Of a stretch of DNA of 64,000 nt, positions 58,995 through 64,000 are shown piece by piece. The stretch is taken from contig JAWKIQ010000001.1 in assembly GCA_041394185.1 (NCBI GenBank), positions 744,001 to 808,000 on the forward strand, read 5' to 3'. The notes beneath the pieces are model-generated. The model did no database searches, was not told the DNA's origin, and worked only from the letters and a program-made list of their open reading frames with translations. This DNA comes from Acidimicrobiales bacterium. GTDB lineage: Bacteria > Actinomycetota > Acidimicrobiia > Acidimicrobiales > Poriferisodalaceae. How positions within the stretch are numbered: position 1 is the stretch's first letter; every line of letters begins with the position of its first letter. The position numbers and the translations under genes are program-made.

Positions 58995-59731
58995 ACACCG
59001 TTGGCGGGCGTCTCGAGGCTGTGAGCTTCAGGGCAGTGAACCTGCCCGAGCACGCCCGAAACCCCATCCACACCGACGAGGGAGCCCAGGCCGCCGGGTT
59101 CCCCAACGCCCTGGTCGCCGGCGTGTCTGTCTACGCCTACATGGCACACGTACCCGTGGTGGGGTGGGGAGGTTCGTGGTTGTCGTCGGGCGGGGCACAG
59201 GTGCGCTTCCGGTCGCCGGTGTTCGACGGAGACGATCTGGATTGTGTTCCCGTCGGAGCCGGCAACGCCTGGCGGGTCGACGCTGTGGTCGGCGGGCAGG
59301 TTCGGGCCACATCCGACGTGTGGGCCGATGCCACCCACGATCCGTCGGGCCCGCTGCGGCGTCGCACGGGCGAGCGTCTGGAGCCTCTGGAGGTGAAGCT
59401 CGATCGCGAGTGGATCGATCTGGCGGTGAGGTTGGGCGACCCACTCGACATCTACGACCGTGACGGTGTGGTTCACCCTGCTGCGTGGCCCTCTATCGCC
59501 AACACGGTCATGCACACCCAGGTGGTCGAAGGTGCGTGGATACACACCCGCAGCCGCATTCACCACCGCTCGATCGCCCATGAGGGTGAGCAGTTGGTGG
59601 TCCAGGGAACCGTCTTCGAGCGCTTCGACAGCCGGGTCGGAGAAAGGGCCGTGGTCGATTTCGTCATGTCGGTGGGCGACCGGGTCGTCGTCGAGATCGA
59701 GCACGAGGCCATCGTGAAGGTTTTTGACTGA
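58970..59731 (+). CDS. MaoC/hotdog-type dehydratase or thioesterase-like protein
   Basis: A 253-residue protein. The MaoC-like hydratase-2 motif ARNPIHTDEGAQAAGFPNALVAG (read in parts) is near residues 30-52, where Asp/His are the catalytic pair; the second half (about 130-250) is another hotdog fold with the HTRSRIHHRSIAHEGE segment. The ATG lies within the NUDIX gene, which is unusual, but the motif makes it real; GTG further in is possible. It may hydrate enoyl-CoA esters. The stop is followed by the Hsp20 promoter. Confidence 0.7.
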   Translation: MGEIVEDLDTVGGRLEAVSFRAVNLPEHARNPIHTDEGAQAAGFPNALVAGVSVYAYMAHVPVVGWGGSWLSSGGAQVRFRSPVFDGDDLDCVPVGAGNAWRVDAVVGGQVRATSDVWADATHDPSGPLRRRTGERLEPLEVKLDREWIDLAVRLGDPLDIYDRDGVVHPAAWPSIANTVMHTQVVEGAWIHTRSRIHHRSIAHEGEQLVVQGTVFERFDSRVGERAVVDFVMSVGDRVVVEIEHEAIVKVFD

Positions 59732-59736
59732 CCGGG

Positions 59737-59764
59737 TTGTCTTCTGAGTCATCGTGCATAAAAT
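59737..59764 (+). promoter_or_regulatory. Promoter of the hsp20 gene
   Basis: TTGTCT (59737-59742), a 16-base spacer and TAAAAT (59759-59764), the only AT-rich block in the area. Predicted start near 59771 gives a 62-base leader with AAGGAGA ribosome binding site. Inverted repeats around it (GGACTC...GAGTCC and TGAGTCAT...ATGACTCA) may bind a heat-shock repressor. Confidence 0.55.
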
Positions 59765-59775
59765 GTGAGTGTGTA

Positions 59776-59796
59776 GGACTCAACTAACCAGAGTCC
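59776..59796. promoter_or_regulatory. Inverted repeat in the hsp20 leader, possible HspR/HAIR-like site
   Basis: GGACTC-N9-GAGTCC lies just downstream of the predicted start. A further half site, TGACTCAA (59802-59809), follows. The HAIR element of HspR is CTTGAGT-N7-ACTCAAG; the ACTCAA half is present but spacing differs, so assignment is tentative. No hspR gene is in the window. Confidence 0.4.
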
Positions 59797-59832
59797 CTAT
59801 ATGACTCAATCGATGACAAGGAGACCATCACG

Positions 59833-60264
59833 ATGATGTTGTTCCAGAACGATCCATTCCGCGACATCGACTCCATGTTCGACCGTATGGCGCGAGGCCG
59901 TCAGGTGAACTCGCCGATGGCCATGGACGCGTACCGTCGCGAGGGCGATGTTTGGGTGCACCTCGACCTGCCTGGTGTTTCGGCCGAGAGCATCGACATC
60001 AACCTCGAGCGCAATGTCTTGACCGTTACGGCCGAGCGCGGCTGGGCGCCCCGCGAAGACGACAAGATCTATGTCGCCGAGCGTCGTCAGGGCACCTTCA
60101 CCCGCCAGGTTCACCTCGGTGATGGGCTCGACCCCGAGAACATCGAGGCCAACTACCACGACGGTGTGTTGACCCTTCGGATTCCGGTGGCCGAGAAGGC
60201 CCAGCCTCGCAAGATCGCGATCAACGCCGGCCAGGCCGGGCCCATAGAGGTCGAAGCTGGCTGA
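59833..60264 (+). CDS. Hsp20 small heat-shock protein
   Basis: A 143-residue alpha-crystallin-type chaperone. The crystallin domain (about 30-125) has VWVHLDLPGVSAESIDINLERNVLTVTAERG and GVLTLRIPVAEKAQPRKIAIN (read in parts), with the LRIPV I-x-V motif partner. It holds unfolded proteins in an ATP-independent way. ATG with AAGGAGA upstream. The last codons EVEAG-stop are inside the first unit of a 32-base tandem repeat that extends beyond the gene. Confidence 0.93.
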   Translation: MMLFQNDPFRDIDSMFDRMARGRQVNSPMAMDAYRREGDVWVHLDLPGVSAESIDINLERNVLTVTAERGWAPREDDKIYVAERRQGTFTRQVHLGDGLDPENIEANYHDGVLTLRIPVAEKAQPRKIAINAGQAGPIEVEAG

Positions 60265-60406
60265 CCTCTATTGGTGGAGAGGTCGAAGCTGGCTGACCTC
60301 GGTCAGTAGAGAGGTCGAAGCTGGCTGACCTCGATTGGTGGAGAGGTCGAAGCTGGCTGACCTCCGTCAGTAGAGAGGTCGAAGCCGGCTGACCTCTGGC
60401 AGTAGA
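60247..60406 (+). repeat. Five-copy 32-base tandem repeat at the hsp20 3' end
   Basis: Exactly five 32-base units (starts 60247, 60279, 60311, 60343, 60375). Each has GAGGTC-N10-GACCTC followed by a 10-base variable tail. Tails alternate: TATTGGTGGA, GGTCAGTAGA, GATTGGTGGA, CGTCAGTAGA, TGGCAGTAGA, so a 64-base higher-order period is present. Unit 1 holds the hsp20 stop codon. The GAGGTC/GACCTC arms can form a short hairpin in each unit. No cas gene is near and tails are too short for CRISPR spacers. Confidence 0.9.
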
Positions 60407-60417
60407 GCCGCCGATGT

Positions 60418-60454
60418 CCGATGCCCGGCACCCGCTCGTGGTGGCGGGCATCGG
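60418..60454. terminator. Bidirectional terminator hairpin between hsp20 and GNAT gene
   Basis: CCGATGCCCG (60418-60427) pairs perfectly with CGGGCATCGG (60445-60454) with further GCACC/GGTG pairing inside. It is 4 bases before the GNAT stop (minus) and 12 bases after the repeat array (plus), a position for a shared terminator. No T-tract is evident. Confidence 0.65.
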
Positions 60455-60458
60455 CGCG

Positions 60459-60956
60459 TCAGAGGCGCAGTTCGAGGATCTCGATGTCCCAGTAGCGGCC
60501 GAGCTTGAACCCGGCTTCGTGGACGACGCCGACGGTCGTGTATCCCAACTTGTGGTGCAGGGCGATCGAGCCCTCGTTGGGAAGGGCGACGATTGCCACG
60601 GCCATGTGAAGCCCGCGCTGGCGAAGCCGCTCGAGCAATGCCCCCAGGAGCCTCGAGCCCAGTCCTCGTGCGAGGTGGTCGGTGTCGAGAACGATGGTGG
60701 TTTCCACCGTCGAGCGGTAGGCGAGCTTGGGCCGATACCAGCTCGAGTAGGTGACCCCGATCACGTGCCCGTCGACCTCGGCGACCAGGCAGTCGAGTTC
60801 GGGTGATCTGGCGTCCCACCACTGCCGCCGTGTTTCGAGCGTGAACGGGTCCAGGTCGAACGATACGTGGTTGTCGACGATTGTCCAGTTGTAGATGTCG
60901 TTGATGCGGGCCCAGTCGTCGGTGGTGGCGTCGCGGATGACGATGTCTTCGAGCAT
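60459..60956 (-). CDS. GNAT N-acetyltransferase, phosphinothricin acetyltransferase-like
   Basis: A 165-residue acetyltransferase. The acetyl-CoA loop is DHLARGLGSRLLGALLERL (about residues 92-110, with R-x-x-G-x-G reduced to ARGLGS), preceded by VETTIVLD and followed by GLHMAVAIVALPNEGSIALHHKLGY, typical of Pat/YncA enzymes. Homologues acetylate the amine of methionine sulfone or sulfoximine or phosphinothricin. The ATG overlaps the VOC stop by one base, so the two are one operon. Actual substrate unknown. Confidence 0.87.
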   Translation of the reverse strand: MLEDIVIRDATTDDWARINDIYNWTIVDNHVSFDLDPFTLETRRQWWDARSPELDCLVAEVDGHVIGVTYSSWYRPKLAYRSTVETTIVLDTDHLARGLGSRLLGALLERLRQRGLHMAVAIVALPNEGSIALHHKLGYTTVGVVHEAGFKLGRYWDIEILELRL

Positions 60957-61639
60957 CAGTGTTGGACCCTTGGTGTGAGTTGCAGCAGGACACCTCCGGT
61001 TGCACGGGGGTGAACCATCTTGTGGGGCGGCTGGTCCAGCACGGCTATACCGGCCTGTTCGAGTTGGGCGAGTTTGGCATCGAGGTCCTTCGCGGGCATA
61101 GCGACCGCGATGACGTTGTCGCCGAACTTCGCGATGCGTTCCGCCATGGCGCTGGCGACTCCCGGCACGGGCGACAGCAGCTCGATCATCCGGTTGCCCA
61201 GCAGCACTCGAGCGGCCTCGAACGCTCCACCCGAGATCGGGTGTGTGCCCATCTGGTGCACCTCGCAGCCGGTGAGGTCGGCCCATGCGTCGGTCGCGGC
61301 CGCGAGGTCGCCGACCGCAAGTGCGACGTGGTCGAACTCGACGTCACCAGCGGGACGGTGTGGGCGGTCGTCGTCGGTTCGATGCACGGCGACCGAGTTC
61401 AGCTGGGTGTACGGTTGGGACCCCGACGGTGAGCCTGCCAAGGCCACGCGGCACACACCGGGCCGCGAAACGCCGGCGGCTTGGGTTGTGACTATCTCGA
61501 TCGTCACGTCGTCGAACGCGACCTCGGCTGTTTCGCCTCGGCGGGTCAGGTCGCCGCCAGTAATCGTTGCGAAGGTCTCGGCTGCCAGATCGACATCGGT
61601 GCAGGCCACCGTGAATCCGGCCAGTTGTGTTGAAGTCAC
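60956..61639 (-). CDS. VOC-superfamily (methylmalonyl-CoA epimerase / glyoxalase-like) protein
   Basis: A 227-residue two-module VOC protein. The C-terminal module has VEFDHVALAVGDLAAATDAWADLTG (about 117-141) and the RMIELLSPVPG strand with a Glu ligand, plus HPRATGGVLLQLTP at the end, the methylmalonyl-CoA epimerase-like signature. The N-terminal module is more degenerate. GTG start used; the frame runs 21 codons further without a clear start. Function unknown. It is divergent from the flavin-binding gene with a 61-base gap. Confidence 0.75.
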   Translation of the reverse strand: MTSTQLAGFTVACTDVDLAAETFATITGGDLTRRGETAEVAFDDVTIEIVTTQAAGVSRPGVCRVALAGSPSGSQPYTQLNSVAVHRTDDDRPHRPAGDVEFDHVALAVGDLAAATDAWADLTGCEVHQMGTHPISGGAFEAARVLLGNRMIELLSPVPGVASAMAERIAKFGDNVIAVAMPAKDLDAKLAQLEQAGIAVLDQPPHKMVHPRATGGVLLQLTPRVQH

Positions 61640-61700
61640 GCCGCGATGGTAGGCCGCTCGGGGCTGATCGGACCGATTTGGGCCCGTTAGCTTCGTCGTC

Positions 61701-62360
61701 ATGGCAGAGCCGGCTAGCGAACGAACGAGACTGCGACGGGGCGCGAACCGAGCGGTTTATGAACCTGCGGAGATAAGGCAGATCCTGCGTGCGGGGTTGA
61801 TCGCCCATGTCGGTGTCAACACCGACGACGGACCTGTGGTGTTGCCCATGGCATACGGGCTGATCGACGATCGTCTGTTCATCCATGGGGCGGTGGCCAA
61901 CGCAATGATGCGGGCCGGAAGCGGGGTCGAGGTCTGCGTGACCGTGACCATCGTCGACGGCTTGGTCGTGGCTCGTACTCCGTTCCACAACTCGATGAAC
62001 TATCGATCGGTAGTGGTGCGCGGCACGGCAACCCCGGTGACCGACCCACAGGACAAGGTGGCGGCGCTGCGTGCCATCAACGATCATGCCGTGCCGATTT
62101 GGGACACGGCTCGTCAACCATCCGACAGCGACCTTCGCAAGACGATGGTCTTGGCCATCTCGCTGACCGAGGCGTCGGCCAAGGTGCGCGGCGGCGACCC
62201 GATCGATGAGGAAGCCGACCTGGATGGTCCGCACTGGGCTGGTGTGGTGCCGCTGAACACCAGCTGGGGACAGGTTGTGCCCGCCGGCGACTTGAGGGCA
62301 GACGTCGCCGTGCCGCCCGCCGTGGCGCAGATGCAAGGCGAAGCGGCGTATCGCTCCTGA
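61701..62360 (+). CDS. Pyridoxamine 5'-phosphate oxidase-fold flavin-binding protein (NimA-like)
   Basis: A 219-residue split-barrel flavoprotein. Segments IRQILRAGLIAHVGVNTDDGPVVLPMAYGLIDDRLFIHGAVANAMMRAGSG and TPFHNSMNYRSVVVRGTATPV (read in parts) fit the COG3467 / NimA group, which reduces nitroimidazoles or binds heme/F420. The ATG is used. It ends directly against the stop of the class V aminotransferase on the other strand. Cofactor (FMN or F420) cannot be read from sequence alone. Confidence 0.82.
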   Translation: MAEPASERTRLRRGANRAVYEPAEIRQILRAGLIAHVGVNTDDGPVVLPMAYGLIDDRLFIHGAVANAMMRAGSGVEVCVTVTIVDGLVVARTPFHNSMNYRSVVVRGTATPVTDPQDKVAALRAINDHAVPIWDTARQPSDSDLRKTMVLAISLTEASAKVRGGDPIDEEADLDGPHWAGVVPLNTSWGQVVPAGDLRADVAVPPAVAQMQGEAAYRS

Positions 62361-63614
62361 CTAACCGGCGAGATCGGCGACCACGGCCAGAAGCTTGTCG
62401 ACCTCTGCGATCGAGTTGTAGTGCGCGGCCGACGCACGAATGCAAGAATCGATGCCCAACGGCACCAACACAGACGACGAGTAATAGTCGCGTTTGCGGG
62501 CGTGGGTGCGTACGCCCGCCGCGTTGAGCGCCTCGACCACATCGAACGCCGACATCGCATCGACCTCGAACGACACCATGCCCGAGCGGTGCTCGCTGGA
62601 TGCGGGCCCGATCACCGACACTCCTGGCATCTGGGCCAGCCCGTCATGGCTGCCTGTTCCCCACAACATGGCGTCGACCAGGTGATGCTCCTGTGATGCG
62701 ATGGCCCTGGCTGCGGCCTCCAACTTGGCCCTCGAAGACGCATCGGCGGATTCGCCGGTTTGGGTCCCGAGCCATTCGAGGTAACGGACCACTTCGGAGA
62801 ACGCCGCATAGGCCGAAACATCGCGGGTTCCCATCTCCCACACGTCTGCTGGAGAGTCGATGAGGTTGTCGTGGGGAACGTGCGCCAACCGCTCCGAAAC
62901 CCAGGCGACGCCGAAGTTGTGCCGGCTGAACGCCTTGTAACCACTGATCACGTAGCCGTCGATTCCGTATGTGTCGATGTCGATGCGGCCATGGGCTGCG
63001 TGCTGGATGCCGTCGACGATGATGAAGCACTCGGGCGACCGTTCACGGATCTGCGAGGCGATGGCTGCGATGTCGACGTGCATCCCGGTGACCGGAGACG
63101 CATGGATGATCGTGGCTACGCCGGTGCGTTCGGACAGAACAGGCGCGTAATGATCTGCCACGACGACCGAAGACGTGGTGTCGAAGCCCACCTGGTGGTA
63201 GGTCTTGGAGGCGACCTCGGACCTGCGGCGACTAGCGCTGAAGGTCGCGGGGTGCTCGAGGGCGCTGCCGACCACTTCGGAACCTGGCGACGCCAAGATC
63301 GCGCTGCGGATGAGGCGGTTCAGCAAGGCGGTACCGGTTTCGCCTATGAACACTCGGCCCGAGGTGGCGCCGAAGAAGGTGAACATATCGGCCCGGGCAG
63401 TTTCGACGATTGCCCCCAGTGCGGCCGAGGCCGGGTTGGCCCGACCGAGGTTGTCGGGCATTGCCATCAGCTCGGCGGTGCGTTCTACCGCCGCCTTGAG
63501 GGTCAGCGATCCGCCGGCGTTCTCGAAGAACGCCCGCGGCCCCTGGACCGGGCATCGGTCGACGTGGTGGAAACGGTCGCGGATGCTGCTCAGCAGGTCG
63601 TCGTCGAAGGCCAT
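62361..63614 (-). CDS. Class V aminotransferase-fold PLP enzyme (cysteine desulfurase-like)
   Basis: A 417-residue fold type I PLP protein. The PLP lysine is Lys227 in ISGYKAFSRHNFG, and Asp201 in IIVDGIQHAAHGRID pairs with the pyridine nitrogen. The N terminus FFENAGGSLTLKAAVERT resembles the IscS/SufS-like and isopenicillin-epimerase group. The cysteine of true desulfurases in the active loop is not visible, so an epimerase, lyase or transaminase is more likely than a desulfurase. It lies 16 bases downstream of the alcohol dehydrogenase, same strand. Confidence 0.82.
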   Translation of the reverse strand: MAFDDDLLSSIRDRFHHVDRCPVQGPRAFFENAGGSLTLKAAVERTAELMAMPDNLGRANPASAALGAIVETARADMFTFFGATSGRVFIGETGTALLNRLIRSAILASPGSEVVGSALEHPATFSASRRRSEVASKTYHQVGFDTTSSVVVADHYAPVLSERTGVATIIHASPVTGMHVDIAAIASQIRERSPECFIIVDGIQHAAHGRIDIDTYGIDGYVISGYKAFSRHNFGVAWVSERLAHVPHDNLIDSPADVWEMGTRDVSAYAAFSEVVRYLEWLGTQTGESADASSRAKLEAAARAIASQEHHLVDAMLWGTGSHDGLAQMPGVSVIGPASSEHRSGMVSFEVDAMSAFDVVEALNAAGVRTHARKRDYYSSSVLVPLGIDSCIRASAAHYNSIAEVDKLLAVVADLAG

Positions 63615-63630
63615 GCGCGCATGGTACGCG

Positions 63631-64000
63631 TCACGAGTCGAACACGATCACAGAACGTGCCTGTTCGCCGGCGCGCATGCGGTCGTAGCCCTCGTTGACC
63701 TGCTCGAGGGTGATCGTCTCGGCGATCAGCTCATCGAGCAGCAGCTTGCCCTGCTTGTACAGGTCGACGAAGCGAGGAAAGTCGGCGTCGATGTTGCTGG
63801 CACCCATCCGAACTCCATGCAGTGACTTGCCCAACTGTGTGAGTGCGGTGCCAGGCACCTGCAGCTCGGTGCCCGCCGGCACCAGGCCGATTATGTAGGC
63901 GCTGCCGCCGATTCCCGCCATTGCCAGGGCCTGCTCGGCTGTGGTCTTCAAGCCGATGGCTTCGAAAGCATGCTCGACGCCACTGCCACCGGTCAGAGCC
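63631..64000 (-). CDS. Zinc-dependent alcohol dehydrogenase (C-terminal part; 5' end outside window)
   Basis: The last 122 residues of a medium-chain zinc alcohol dehydrogenase. GVEHAFEAIGLKTTAEQALAM and GGSAYIIGLVPAG belong to the NAD-binding domain; the rest, VDLYKQGKLLLDELIAETITLEQVNEGYDRMRAGEQARSVIVF (read in parts), is the typical C-terminal catalytic helix region of class III-like or FadB4-type enzymes. The apparent internal Met start is a TTG Leu codon; the gene continues past base 64000. Catalytic zinc residues are outside the window. Confidence 0.88.
   Translation of the reverse strand, partial: ALTGGSGVEHAFEAIGLKTTAEQALAMAGIGGSAYIIGLVPAGTELQVPGTALTQLGKSLHGVRMGASNIDADFPRFVDLYKQGKLLLDELIAETITLEQVNEGYDRMRAGEQARSVIVFDS

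Noticed and set aside
60247..60406. CRISPR-like array because of regular 32-base repeats
   Set aside because: The only variable part is 10 bases and it alternates between two types. No cas genes are near.
62361..63614. Cysteine desulfurase (IscS/SufS)
   Set aside because: PLP residues are present, but I cannot find the active-loop cysteine and no Fe-S assembly genes are adjacent.

Overview
The window is about 64 kb of high-GC, gene-dense DNA from an actinobacterium. Many genes start with GTG or TTG, and many neighbours overlap by 1 or 4 bases (ATGA, GTGA, TTGA). The gene content fits Actinomycetota: an F420-type luciferase-like oxidoreductase, a mycothiol-type maleylpyruvate isomerase-fold protein, many acyl-CoA dehydrogenases (ACADs), family III CoA-transferases, cytochrome P450s and TetR regulators. 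A lineage such as Acidimicrobiia is plausible, but that is inference; there is no rRNA or tRNA in the window to test it. I see no phage, transposase, integrase or CRISPR array.

Layout. 1-1924 (-): a bifunctional beta-oxidation protein cut by the window edge, and a DUF2889 protein. 2027-8142 (+): fused 5-oxoprolinase, amylosucrase, AhpD-like protein. 8171-12216 (-): Bcr/CflA transporter and a GGDEF-EAL protein. 12232-13005 (+): TrmL and a small His/Asp-rich membrane protein. 13014-17027 (-): frameshifted CoA-transferase, isocitrate-lyase-superfamily enzyme, SDR, CobW GTPase. 17158-19692 (+): frameshifted DsbA-fold protein, maleylpyruvate-isomerase-fold protein, and a damaged azlCD pair. 19725-21685: a divergent pair resembling the alicyclic-acid enzymes BadH and cyclohexanecarboxyl-CoA dehydrogenase. 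21727-27071: leaderless-looking thioredoxin, ammonium transporter with an adjacent winged-helix regulator, ACAD, HpaB-family flavoprotein. 27200-31479: meta-pathway-type hydratase, orphan molybdenum hydroxylase large subunit, TetR, MarR. 31531-37871 (+): one tight operon of P450, ferredoxin, second P450 (frameshifted), TPR protein, a likely 3-sulfinopropionyl-CoA desulfinase and an ACAD. 38064-46589: FlK-like thioesterase, RidA, RraA-like aldolase, VOC protein, hotdog thioesterase, enoyl-CoA hydratase, CoA-transferase, ACAD, two tandem TetRs, an LLM oxidoreductase. 46698-49706 (+): KtrB/KtrA-type potassium uptake and a META-domain lipoprotein. 49711-51485 (-): P450 and TetR. 51608-57025 (+): two-component system and a MacB/FtsX-type ABC exporter sharing a 22-bp palindromic site. 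57187-60264 (+): quinone oxidoreductase, NUDIX, MaoC-like protein, Hsp20. 60265-64000: tandem repeat array, GNAT, VOC, flavin-binding protein, class V aminotransferase and the end of a zinc alcohol dehydrogenase.

How the genes work together. Most of the window is catabolic: activation to CoA thioesters (CoA-transferases), ACADs, hydratases, thioesterases, and mono-oxygenation of ring or terpenoid-like substrates by P450s and flavoproteins, under local TetR/MarR control. Several regulatory sites can be read directly: palindromes next to the MarR, TetR and two-component genes, a direct repeat upstream of amt, and a promoter spaced for a leaderless thioredoxin mRNA. The most informative biochemical reading is the ACAD at 35500. 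It has Gln246 where the base Glu should be and Arg85, the residue pattern known from 3-sulfinopropionyl-CoA desulfinase. That suggests organosulfur metabolism inside a P450 operon. Five coding lesions (four single-base frameshifts and one in-frame stop) are spread over 20 kb. They are either sequence errors or real decay, and raw reads would decide.
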